DNA of 64,000 bases from Henricia sp. BOLD:AAB3569 (lineage: Eukaryota > Echinodermata > Asteroidea > Spinulosida > Echinasteridae). The position numbers and the translations under genes are program-made. Of this stretch, positions 34,793-45,015 are shown one piece after another (position 1 is the first letter of the stretch; each line of letters opens with the position of its first letter). The notes under the pieces were generated by a model. That model was not told where the DNA came from. It saw only the letters and a list, made by a program, of their open reading frames with translations, and searched no databases. The stretch covers positions 744,001 through 808,000 of the forward strand of contig JBBELK010000992.1 of the NCBI GenBank assembly GCA_037783545.1, read 5' to 3'.

Positions 34793-35533
34793 GCTTCACC
34801 CTGGCCAGACGTACTTCTGTAGTGCTCCGGTGTTCAGCCAATTTCGAGATCGGATTTCTGATAGTCTTCCGAAGAGAGTCTCCCCCAGATTCTACCCACG
34901 TTCCTTCTCCTACCAGTTCTCCTGGAAAACGAAGCGACTCTGGGACGAATTTCACCTCTATATCCTTTTAGTGCTCGTGCGAATTTCAGTTTTAGACTCG
35001 CACGTAGTAGCGGCCTGACCCGACGCCATTTTTGTTAAATAGCATTGGGAACCGGCCTCTGTGTACTTGGGTGTAAGAATACAGTAATGTTTTTGTCGAT
35101 GTGCTTACGCCACTGCATTTCCTTAACCCCTTGCTCTTGTTAGTTCTCGGGAGCGGACAGTATCGAACAGTTCGACACTCGGTTAAGATTTTTTTTTTGC
35201 AGCTTCAGCGGCGTGCATATCCACCTGGTACCGCCCCCGCCTCGGCGCGTTTGCAATTCACTACTGCTCGCGCCTTTTTCCCCGGTCCCTTACCCTGTCT
35301 TCGCGCTCCCGGGCCGTGTTCCGTTAGCCCAGTGCTCCTGTGCTGCTCTGGGCTTACCGTCGCGCAGTTCCACCATCGAACGTTTTTCTCTGTGGTCTAG
35401 CGTAAGCCGCATACACTATGAGCGACTCACGGTGGAGATTGGGCCCAGACCACCGTTGTTAACGGTGGTGTGTGCCCATTTTCCATTGTTAACTGCTCGT
35501 GGTGATAGAGCCTCCGTCGCGAGCGCGCTAGGT

Positions 35534-36007
35534 GAGGGACAAGGAAAGTTTGGGGGTTTCTGATGGGGACGCTGCCCAAGGGGCTCCAGAACCGTCTCTA
35601 ACCCTAACAGGGCTCCGGTCCTCGTGCCCGCGGTACTTGCTGGTACCGCTACGGGCACGAAAGGTGAGACCCCAGCGGGATTGGTCAGGCCGATTCAAGC
35701 AGGGGACTCGCGGTGTACAACCTGCGAGGAGGACGGAGGTGATCTGTCCTCTTCTGCTCACGCTACACCTGAGGGACAAGGGAAGTTTGGGGGTTTCTGA
35801 TGGGGACGCTGCCCAAGGGGCTCCAGAACCGTCTCTAACCCTAACAGGGCTCCGGTCCTCGTGCCCGCGGTACTTGCTGGTACCGCTACGGGCACGAAAG
35901 GTGAGACCCCAGCGGGATTGGTCAGGCCGATTCAAGCAGGGGACTCGCGGTGTACAACCTGCGAGGAGGACGGAGGTGATCTGTCCTCTTCTGCTCACGC
36001 TACACCT
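35534..36007. repeat. Two-copy tandem duplication, 237 bp, in DIRS 5' region
   Basis: 35534-35770 and 35771-36007 are almost identical (GAGGGACAAGG ... CACGCTACACCT). The period of 237 is a multiple of three, so the open frame from 35532 to 36215 continues through both copies. The minus strand is open as well, so openness alone is not evidence of a protein. It lies where a gag-like gene would be expected. Confidence 0.9.
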
Positions 36008-36194
36008 CCGGCCGTCGACCAGCAAAGCGACCCCCAGGGGACCGCTGTCGCTGGTCGAGGGAGCTCAGCTCGGTGTTTCCCTAGGGGTTTCACCGACGCA
36101 GAGTTTTCTGGGCCAGCAAGACGTGACCGCTCCGGGTTCTGGGCTAGGCTCGGACCCTCTACGCGGTTACGCACCCCGGCGTGCGGCCCGCCTT

Positions 36195-37250
36195 CTAGCT
36201 CCATGTTGGAGCTAGCGTGGCGGGCGGGGTCCGTCTTCCGAGACAAACCCAGGGAAGCTTGCCTTTCCACAGCACGCCGGGCAGCTGGCTCGCGGTGCAG
36301 ACTTCCTCGGTGGACTCACCGACAATAAAGGTCCCGGTGGTTTTCCTTGCAGCCGAGTATTCGGCTGTGGGACCTCCCACGCACCGCGCAAACGGCTGGC
36401 TCGCGGTGCAGACTTCCTCGGTGGTCTCACCGACAGTAAAGTCCCGGTGGTTCCCCTTGCAGCCGAGTACTCGGCCGTGGGACCCCACGCACCGCGCATG
36501 GGAGGCGGAGATGCCAATGTGTATTGGCCCCTCCACCCCCCAGAGCGTGGCCGCTCGGGTTCCGGGCTAGGCTCGGACCTCCCCTGCGGTTACGCGCCTC
36601 CGATGTGCAGCCCGCCTGTCAGCTCCAACGGAACTGACGTGGCGGGCGGGGTCAGCCCTCACGGGCAATTCCCAGGGAAGCTTGCCTTTCCTCAGCACAC
36701 CGGGGAAGGAACAGAGCGTGTCCGCTCCGGTCCGACGTGCGGCACGCCTGCTAGCTCCATGACGGAGCTGGCTTGGCGTGCGGGGCCAGCCCCTCGTGGG
36801 CAACCCCCGGGAAAGCTTGCTTTTCCTAAGCACACCCGGAATGTTAACGTGCGGCCCACATGCTAGCTCCACCAGAGGTGGCATGGCGGGCGGGGCCAGT
36901 CCTTCGGGACAACCCCCAAGGAGGTTTACCTTTCTACAGCACGCAGGACTACTCTGAGAGCGTGACCGCTCCTCCGACGTGCAGCCGCCTGCTAGCTCCA
37001 CATCGGAGCTAGCATGCCAGGCGGGGACAGTCCCTCGTGGGCTATTCCTAGAAAAGCTTGCCTTTTCTCAGCACGCCGGGTAAAGTTGTGTCCCCGGTGC
37101 TAGTTGGCGCCTCTATGGACACTGCGGTTACGCGCTGCCGACGTGCGTCCCACCTGCTAGCTCCAACGGAGCTGGCGTGGTGGGCGGGGCCAGTGGCTCA
37201 GGCCGTTCCCCTTGGGCTTGCCTTCCCACAGCACGCCGGAAAATCCGGCC
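36195..37250 (+). repeat. Array of six GCTAGCTCCA-GGAGCTAGC hairpin repeats
   Basis: Short palindromes of the form GCTAGCTCCA-n-GGAGCTAGC start at about 36195, 36618, 36750, 36862, 36991 and 37156. Each is followed by GGCGGGCGGGG, and most by AAGCTTGCCTTT...CAGCACGCCGGG. A second repeat (GGCTCGCGGTGCAGACTTCC ... CCCACGCACC) occurs at 36290, 36398 and, diverged, at 37270. Spacing is irregular. The array occupies the presumed gag region of the DIRS element. Confidence 0.75.
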
Positions 37251-38717
37251 TCCCTACGCACGACCCGTGCGGGAGCCGGCTGGTTTGTGGTGCAGACTTC
37301 CACGGTGCCTGCACCGACGGTAAAGTTCCTATAGTGGTCCGCCCCCCCCCTTTAGCCGGTGGTACGGCTGTCGGGGGCGCCACCCCACGCACCATTCAGG
37401 GTAGGCGGGGATGCCCAGTGCGGCATCCGTTACCACCCATGACCAGACCTGGTGGACCAGGCGGCACTGCCCTGGCGTTCGCCGCGGCAGTTGCCGTAAC
37501 TGCAACACAGCTAACAAGTCCGGTGCCTGTGCACTGGGCCTCTGATCTTGTCGTCCAGGAGGAGTCCTGGAACGCAGAGGGAGGCGGAGGGCTGTCCACT
37601 TCAGGGCTTATATCGGTCTGATCGGCCGCACGCAGCCCCTGGACAAACCCTAGTGTGGACCCCGCAGGCGCCTCAGGTGGGCATTCCAGCTTTGGTCCGC
37701 ACGCGGGTCTCTCCTCGCGAGCGGATGTCCGCCCGCCGAGACCTCCCCTGCACACTCGATAAGCACTATGCCGTGTTCCCTCGCGAGGTAATGCCCCTTC
37801 TATCGGAGGGGCCCGCTCGAACCTCGCCCGGGGTTCCACCACCTCAGGAACCCATGTACCATCCCAGGTTGCTACACGGGTTCAGCCAGGGCGGCGGGTT
37901 TCCCAGATTTCGGGACCTGTTGTCCCTTAGTCAATCTGGCCCGACCGCCCGTACGGCTGAGGAAATGGAGAGCATTCCAGCCGCGGTGCTAGGCTGTTGT
38001 GGGGCATTCCTTATGCCCACGAAATGCTGCCTCCTTTCCTACGAAGACCTCCTCAGGAGGACTTTGTCCCTTTCCTACGGAAGCCTCCCATGGATGTCGA
38101 TATCGCTAAGCGACCACCAGATGCTGGTCGCCCACGATCACAGACAATCCTTGAGTATCGTGGCCTCGTCAGATGTTCGGACGGGCCCACACTCCTGGCG
38201 GCCTCCCCGGGCCTGCCAGTCGGGGGCATTCGAGACCTTTCTCAGGCGCATTCCAGGTCAGACGGAATAACGCCGGCGTGCCCCTCCATTCAGTTCCTAG
38301 TTCTGACCTCGTAACTGGGGTCAACCCCTGACACGAACCGTTCTCTTCGAGGACTTGTTTGCGTCACGGTTCTTGGACTGGCGGATGAGGCCGAAAGCGA
38401 GGATAGTCAGTTGCTTTATTAGCTACCCGCCCAGTGGACTAGGACATTAGAGCGTGCACCACCGTTCGGTGGATGCTTCAAGTCCGTCCAAGCGGCGTAG
38501 GTAGAGCGGTGCTGCCTCCACCCCAATCCGATCACACCCTATCCTATAGCTAAGACACTGCTATGGACAGGTCCGTCCGACTCCGCCTTCCAAAGTCAAG
38601 AGACCGCGGAAGGCGAAGCAGGGCTGTGACGGTTGGTCCTCGGACCGCCGTTTGTACACTCCTTTGGGACGGTCGCTGAGGTCTCCGCGCCCGGGAGGGG
38701 CCCCCATTCTCCCGGGC

Positions 38718-39152
38718 CCATGGGTTATGGTGGTCAGCAACCGGGGGTATCGCCTTGTGTTTGGCGACTTCTTTCCCCTCAGTGACTTTGTCCCTAAAGT
38801 CATCACCGCTCCCTCCAGAGGGGAACAGAAGAGCGACCCACTCCGAATGTCTACCACTGAATACGTTCCCCGGGACGGGGGTTCAGAATGGGGACATTGA
38901 CCAGCGCTCTTCGGTGCCCGCTCTAGGGCACGTAGGCATCCTTGACCCCAGGGATGCCTACTAGCACGTCCCTATTATGGCCTACGACCAGCGGTGACTC
39001 GGGCTTAACACCTGGGTCAGTCGTTCGTCTGACGTGCCTCCCCTTTGGCCTTTCCGTATCACCCGGTTTTCACGGTGATCACCAGGGTGGACGGAGCATA
39101 CTTAGGCCGCGGGAGCCAGTTAAGGTTGGGATCTCTGGTCTATCTCAATAAT
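38718..39152 (+). pseudogene. DIRS reverse transcriptase remnant
   Basis: The order of motifs fits a DIRS reverse transcriptase. PWVMVVSNRGYRLVF is at about 38720. DPRDAY-stop-HVPIMAYDQR-stop at 38944 corresponds to the catalytic aspartate motif usually read as DLKDAYFHVPI. TCLPFGLSVSPGFH is at 39032 (usual ALPFGLSTAPRVF), and VYLNN is at 39141-39152 in place of YLDD. The motifs lie in three different frames, and both aspartates of the last motif are Asn (AAT AAT). The region between the first two motifs is shorter than expected. It encoded RNA-templated DNA synthesis for the element and is now inactive. Confidence 0.8.
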
Positions 39153-39329
39153 TCCTCATGGCTCCCTGCCAGGTCCTGGTATGCCTGGGTGCCCGACCAC
39201 ATCTGAGTTAGTCGGGGGACCCATCGGCGGAACGGAAATGGATCCCTTAGGGCCCTCGCTCACCGCTTTTGGCGGAGCTAGACGGCCCTGTCCGCCCCTG
39301 GCTGTGCCTGCTGGATCTTATGGCAAGTA

Positions 39330-39866
39330 CATGCATACGTTTCTCGCCATATGTCCGCTTTTACAGGGATGACTTCTGTTGAAGCGTTACAGCAGGCTCC
39401 CAGACTCCCAATCAGTCCCAACGACGGTCCTGATAGGGACGAGCTCGCCTCGTGGAACCCCCATCCAACCTGACGCGGGGACTGTCTCCCCCGCACGCAT
39501 CCATTCGATCGGACGCGTCTGGTCAGGCTGACTGTTAGGCGCACGAGTATCCGGGACCTGCTCCCAGGATTAAGCTTGCTCATACTCCAACCTCCTCGAA
39601 CTACGGGCGGTCGGGCAGCCCCCGCTCCTGAAGTTCGAAGCGACGGTGGCTGGAGGCAACATCCTTGTTCGATCGGACATTCCCAGTGGTGATGTTACAG
39701 TTAGCAGGGTGGGATTTACTTCCTCGTCCCTGTGTCTCAACACCTTCCAAGCAGGTGCAGAGACAGGATCACCTCTCTGTCCGCAGTCCATATACCGGGA
39801 ACGGTTTATCTGCCCGCCGACGGCCTCTCTTGAGGCAGGGCGTCTTGCGCAGAATGGACCATGAAC
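39330..39866 (+). pseudogene. DIRS connection/RNase H remnant
   Basis: A diverged HMRPLQ-like site (about 39350) is followed by GGNILVRSDI (39652-39681, usually LVRTDN) and by SLSAVHIPGTVYLPADGLS, then a stop (39768-39826). The last matches the characteristic HIPG..N..AD.LSR close of the DIRS RNase H domain. Frame changes and stops separate the pieces. Downstream, 39870-41035 should hold the remaining domains, including the tyrosine recombinase, but I recognise no HxxR/Y motif there. Confidence 0.7.
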
Positions 39867-41039
39867 CTGGCTATAGCCCGGGAGATCTCCACGGGGATCG
39901 ATCTCCTTGCCTCCGCGATCAGTCGCCAGCCCCCAGGGCATTGCTCCAGGGTCCCCGACCCAGGAGAATATACAGTCAACACTCTCTCGGACCGAAGGAC
40001 GACTCCCCCTTTTGGGAGTCCCTCCCCCATGGTCCCGATCCGCTCATTTCTCTGAAGCGCTGAGGAGGACTGCTTCCTATCCTGCCTGTAGAGAGTATGA
40101 TCCTGACTGTACGGCCACTTCCCGGCGACGTTGCCGGGAGAAGGGCCTCCCTGGGGGGCCTTCGTCACCTTCGCCACCGGGGGAATTAAGTGTCTACCCT
40201 CGCCGATTACGCTGACGCCTGGGTCCCTTCTATCGGTGGTGTGACGGAAGAGGTTGCTCCCCCACTAGAACGCTGTAGCTCTAGTTGCGGGATCCCTCTC
40301 TGAACACCTTGTCTCGGGCCTTAAGTCATCTACATGGCTCTTTCGGCCCTTTATTCTAGCGGTTCATAGAGGGTTCTGAGGTAGGCTCGAACATCTACGG
40401 CGATGATTCTCGCTTCTGCCTCTTGGAAGGAATGTCTGTTTGAGGCCGCCTAGCCTGTACTCTCGTTCCGGGAAACGTTCTCACGAGGGCCACATCCTGT
40501 TGGTGTTGCCTGGACTTTCCGAAGGCTAGGCCTCCCTGTTCTCTGTTCAAGACGCTGTTGTCTGGAACAGGTCTGCATCCTTCCCGCACTCGGCTATCCT
40601 CCTTGGAATTAACTATTCCTCTGGAACGGGGGATCGCCTTGGTGCCCGGTCAGAGTCCCGGTCAGTCCGCTGCTGTCCGGGACCCGACCAACCTTCTGTT
40701 TGGTTCACGATCTATGGATATGCACCGGATTCTCTGGCGGTGCTGTAGAAGGCTCTAACTCCTTCTCTTCAGGTTTCTCGGGCATTATGCCTGCCCGGAA
40801 GGAGTTTTCCATTTCCATGCTGCTAAACAGAATCCAGTCAGTCAGAATCATAGTATCCCTAGAGTCCTCCGGGAGGTACTCCTCCTCTGGGCGGAGTCTC
40901 CCCTTAGCTCGTACTCTACAAGGGCTTTTGAGTCTGACCTGTCTGCGCATTGCCATGTCCTAGCCCTGACGTGCCCGGAGCCCTTGATTGTTGACATCTT
41001 GCTCCGACCTCCTACTAAGTGTGCTAGTCTGGAAGTTAA

Positions 41040-41160
41040 ATGCAATTGTTCAGTCAACTATGGAACAAGGTAAGCAGTTCAGTGTAATAATCTGTTACGA
41101 AACATATTCTGTTTCTTAGATTATTTATACTGAAGCCTGCTTACCTGTCCATAGTTGACT
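41040..41160 (+). repeat. DIRS internal complementary region (121 bp)
   Basis: 41040 to about 41094 (ATGCAATTGTTCAGTCAACT ... TAATAATCTG) is the reverse complement of the left end. 41094-41160 (GTTACGAAACATATTCTG ... CATAGTTGACT) is the reverse complement of the right end. The halves meet exactly as the two ends would in a circle with one CA at the junction. In the established model this region templates restoration of the element ends and formation of a circular DNA intermediate. Confidence 0.95.
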
Positions 41161-41210
41161 CCCACGCCGTACCCGCCCCACAGCAAGATGTGTACGTCTT
41201 TGTTGTCGGG

Positions 41211-41360
41211 CCAAACGTAAAGTGAGGATGATTGTTGGGCCACATGGCATGACTTGGGGTCATAGGGCTAGACCACATGGGCTAGAGGGGGTGTTTTTGT
41301 GTTTGTTTTGGTGATTCCATTCTCGCGAAAGGAATGCAATTGTTCAGTCAACTATGGACA
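41211..41360 (+). repeat. DIRS right inverted terminal repeat
   Basis: From CCAAACGTAAAGTGAGGATG to GTTCAGTCAACTATGGACA. It is the inverted counterpart of 34646-34792. It is followed by a right extension (41361-41413, CAGGCTTCAGTATAAATAAT ... TTTCGTAACA) that the left end lacks and that matches the second half of the internal complementary region. Confidence 0.92.
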
Positions 41361-42660
41361 GGTAAGCAGGCTTCAGTATAAATAATCTAAGAAACAGAAT
41401 ATGTTTCGTAACAATTCACTTCCATTCACTTTGTGCTAAAAATAGCAGCATATATGGTGGATGTAGTACTTCACTTCTATGTACATACTTGCGTTAGCTC
41501 TTACAGGGACATATTTGGGAAATTGGCATACGCTCATTATCCATGGAGTACTTTAATGCCCGTAACTAGGAAGCACTTGTTAGTTTCAGTTTGTGTCAAG
41601 TGGTATGTGCTTTGGTCACATGGCACGTACAAGTGCCCTACACTTGTACACTTTACTGTTGTGGTATTGGGATGTTATCCACAGGCAAACATTATCGCAG
41701 AGTAGGGTACTGACGTACATACAGTACCGGTAGGCCACTAAAGTTACATTAGAGTGATTCTTTTATACATGTGTACAGTACTTCCACAATTTTATTAGGT
41801 TACTGGATTTTTTTTCTTTGCAATAGACCCCACATCTACTTTAAATGAGTCGTTTCTTAGAAAGTTCAGTATGCATTCATATTACACATGTACCGGTACA
41901 TGTACATGTAGCTCACAGAGAAATGACATTTTAATGTACACGTACAGTGTATGCATATTCTTGATCAGAACAGAAGTTGAATAAAGTGAACTTGTGGATA
42001 ACAATTATATAAGGCACTGATCGACAAATTACACATGTACGTTGGAATTACTTTTAAGGACTTCCTGGAGTTATAGGTCCAAGAAAACCTTTTTGCATCA
42101 AGTGATTTCCACAGTAATGAATGTTTTGATTTTTTTTCTGAGAATGGGAGAATCTTGAAGTTACATGTAAGAGCTCTCAGAAAAAATTTTTGGCTTTCTA
42201 TCTGATTGAACCTGTACATGGAATGAGCTGACCTCTGGATCTGCGCGTCCCCAAAACAGCCCTAAAGGTGTGACACTAGTTCAGGGAGGCACTTCGAACA
42301 GTGGTAAACCCTGCCCCAGTGTACCGGTATCTTGCCAAAAGGTGGTCATACATGTACATGTACACCATGTAACTGACCAATATAAATGTAACATCTCTCA
42401 GCCTGCTTGATTTTTTTTGGTCAGATAATTTGCATTTCTTTCTTTTTGTTTTGGCCATAATGCAAAAGTTGTGTATTAATTATATTACTTTCAAAACATC
42501 TATATAAATGTACCGGTATTATTAAATTTATGCAAGTCTGGCCTAACCTGAAAGAGTTGACATCTTTCTGTGGCGCAATCCACAAAAAAATGCATTAGAC
42601 ATGTACTCTTGGCATTGCTGTTTCCCCTTTTGGGAAGGTAATTTATCTGTAGCATAATAT

Positions 42661-44262
42661 GGGTGATTCCATAATTTCGGGCCCCATAAAATGGGTAGAT
42701 TGTACAATGTACTTTCATGTTGAATTGTCAAGTTACTTCAGTCCACATGTTATTTTTTGAGTTTTGCTTGTGTCACCAACATCAATTTGTACTAAACGAA
42801 ACCTTCACAATTGGTATCATGAATATGCGTTGTCCTAATTCTGACTAAAAATTATCACTTTTTAGGCAACAATTTGTGACATTTTAAACACATCATTTTA
42901 AAACTAAGCTTGGTTGTTTGTAAACTGAAATGATTGATAACGCATTGCTTTTGACCATAAAACCCACATTTGATGAACAATTTGATATTTTCGTAATACA
43001 AAAGGTTTGGCAAAAAATGTGTTTCACACGTAAGATTTGGTGTCCCCTCTTACGCGTGAAACATGTGTAACTTTTAAGTGTTCTGGCCACACCAACTGCC
43101 ACAACTTTTCAATTTCCATGCATAATGTAAGCCTGTACATGTACACAAATGTACTTAGTTTCAAATCACTTAAAGGGCCCCTTATTTAGGATTTTTATCA
43201 ATGAAATCTATGCTTTAAAACCACTCTACTCAGTTAAAGTTATAAAAATCCTATTTGGAGCTTGCTTTGGGGGTTAAAACAAAGGTTTTTTTACTTTTTA
43301 TGCTAATACGAATATGCATATTCATGACCAAGGTCACGATGTCACAAGAGGCAAACACAGGGAAATCACATTCAACTGTGCACAAAAGATTCCACTTTTT
43401 TCTCAATTTTCCTGAAACTTTTGTAATCCATGGCTGTTTGAGTTTGTTTTACATATGTTGCCTGCTGTAAGCCATGACAAAACTGGGGGTAGAAACTGCA
43501 GCAATTTGCCACAAGTCCAACTTGAAGTCTTATGTTTTTTCTTAACTTTTCCCTTCTGTCTTCCTTATGTGATGCACTCAAAACAGCGCCCTCTGTCTGT
43601 GATTTATTGCAATAAAATCTTCAAAGTTGAAAAAGGCCACCTTTTATTGATTTTACATCCAAACGAACAATAGTATGTCTTGCTGAACAAGTAATCCGTC
43701 ATTATAAAGCAAAGCTTAGGCACAAAGTTGTTTAGCATGTCACAGGCCCTTTAACTGTTTGGACATGGAAATTTAGGCAAACAATAAAAATATGGTCATT
43801 CTTATTTTCGTCGGACCACTTTGGTGTCCCCCTAATATTTACGTTGTGAAACTTTACAGTTACTATAACAATATTTGCCGAGCTTAACATACGGACTTTT
43901 CTAGCAGAAATTTATTTACGTGGAGCCTTTTAAACAAACGGCACAAAACATTTTGTAAACTTGTTTCAGAATTTGTACATTTAGGCAAAACCACTTTGGT
44001 GTCCCCAAAAACTCCTTACACGTAACACATTTGTTTTTGTGCCATAAAAGTATAATGAAAACACTGACAGACTAATCAATTGAGTTTTTAGCTTGGAATT
44101 GATTACATCTTTCAAAATAAACCCATAAATGGTATGAAACAAATATTACACTGGTTCTAATGAGAAAAGGGCATTTTGGTGTCCCCCCTTACGCGAGAAA
44201 CCAATAATTTTTTTTGATGAATTGCATGTCACAAGTTGGTACCCTAATTGATATAATCACCC
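42661..44262. mobile_element. GGGT/ACCC element with ATAT duplication (long copy)
   Basis: It starts GGGTGATTCCATAATTTCGG and ends TGATATAATCACCC, flanked by ATAT at 42657-42660 and 44263-44266. It shares most of the element at 16173-16799, including TAAGATTTGGTGTCCC and TTGGACATGGAAATTTAGG, and has an extra right part with three more GGTGTCCCC phrases. A TTAA element (43174-43750) is inserted in it. Confidence 0.75.
43174..43750. mobile_element. TTAA-flanked non-autonomous element, copy 2
   Basis: TTAA at 43170-43173 and 43751-43754 flanks a 577-bp element with ends AGGGCCCCTTATTTAG and CATGTCACAGGCCCT (inverted match AGGGCC). The uninserted paralogue near 16666 reads CTTAAATGTTTGG, confirming insertion into a single TTAA. 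It is homologous to 2331-3333. A frame around 43.38-43.67 kb resembles one in the other copy at 2.5-2.8 kb, but the two are shifted and I see no domain. Confidence 0.8.
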
Positions 44263-44408
44263 ATATATGTATGTCTGACCACATACCGGTATATAAGAAT
44301 CTTACAAAAATATTGGAATTCTACAAGGCACAAGCAAAGATTAAAATACACCACCATACGGGTAGGCCCAATATACATGTAGACCACTCTAGCCTGACAT
44401 TTGTAGTA

Positions 44409-45015
44409 GGGTCTGTCCACACTATACTAATGGACCCATTTGACCAGTGTAGATAAGAAAACAAACAAGTATAACATGAAGTATAAGCATGTTGTCCCAT
44501 TTAGCTCCTTTACATTCTGTATTACACATCATGTACCTATTTTCTCTAATGACCAAAAATAGGCCAATTATTCTGAAATTCTAAGAAATTACATTATATT
44601 CATAACATGGATGGACACTTGTATCTGGAAAGTGATAACATAATTTGTTATATTTCAACATACAAGTAATAATGCCCACTTCAAATCTAGCAACACTTAA
44701 CGATTTCCCCATTTCAACATCAGCCAATTTCTAGGTAATTCTTTATATGGAAAATATGTCATTTTGGCACAATTTTCTGTCCGTGTTACAAACATAATAC
44801 ATGTACATACCGGTAGTATCCCAGTTTTAAAAAAGAAGACTACTTTTTATTCATGATGTTGTCAAAATTTCCAAAGTTGTAAAGTAAAGTCAGGAGAGTG
44901 AACATAATCCTTGGAAGACCTGGGATACAGTACTCTGAATTTTAAAAAAATTATCATTTTTATCAACTTTTTAAAACAAATGTCACAAAATGTGCCCATT
45001 AGTGTGGACAGACCC
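44409..45015. mobile_element. GGGT/ACCC element (GGGTCTGTCC type)
   Basis: The ends are GGGTCTGTCCACACTATACT and ATTAGTGTGGACAGACCC; length is about 607 bp. The flanks are AGTA and ACTA (three of four bases match). The interior includes GGAAAATATGTCATTTTGGC and a CATAACATGG region but no coding remnant. The reading frame crossing its right end into 45.3 kb has no recognisable domain. Confidence 0.7.

Larger units (their letters stand above)
34618..41413 (+). mobile_element. DIRS-like tyrosine-recombinase retrotransposon, complete but decayed
   Basis: The element of about 6.8 kb is visibly GC-rich inside an AT-rich intron. It has inverted terminal repeats (34646-34792 and 41211-41360) and an internal complementary region (41040-41160) equal to the reverse complement of its joined right and left ends, the diagnostic architecture of DIRS elements. 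Remnants of reverse transcriptase and RNase H lie in the expected order on the + strand. The same target is empty in duplication unit 1 (AAAAGGCCAATTCACTT near 30245), so the boundaries are known to within the shared dinucleotide CA and there is no target duplication. The frames are broken by shifts and stops, so it cannot move by itself. I could not identify the recombinase motif in 40.0-41.0 kb. Confidence 0.93.
31249..42532. repeat. Tandem segmental duplication, unit 2 (with insertions)
   Basis: The unit starts TTACCTCCATGGTTACATG and ends ATTATTAAATTTATG. Relative to unit 1 it contains a DIRS-like retrotransposon (34618-41413) and the fuller copy of a GGGT element (32027-34318) with three elements inside it. 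The unique sequence resumes with CAAGTCTGG at 42533. Confidence 0.8.

Noticed and set aside
34800-35410. Host gene exon in GC-rich sequence
   Set aside because: The composition belongs to the DIRS element, whose boundaries are fixed by the empty site; there is no conserved protein or splice signal.
35528-36025. 165-codon open frame on the minus strand of the DIRS element
   Set aside because: It mirrors the + strand duplication and the GC-rich composition; DIRS genes in this copy run on the + strand.
40700-40963. Overlapping open frames on both strands near the DIRS 3' end as a tyrosine recombinase
   Set aside because: The position fits, but I could not find the catalytic Arg, HxxR and Tyr motifs; naming it would rest on position only.
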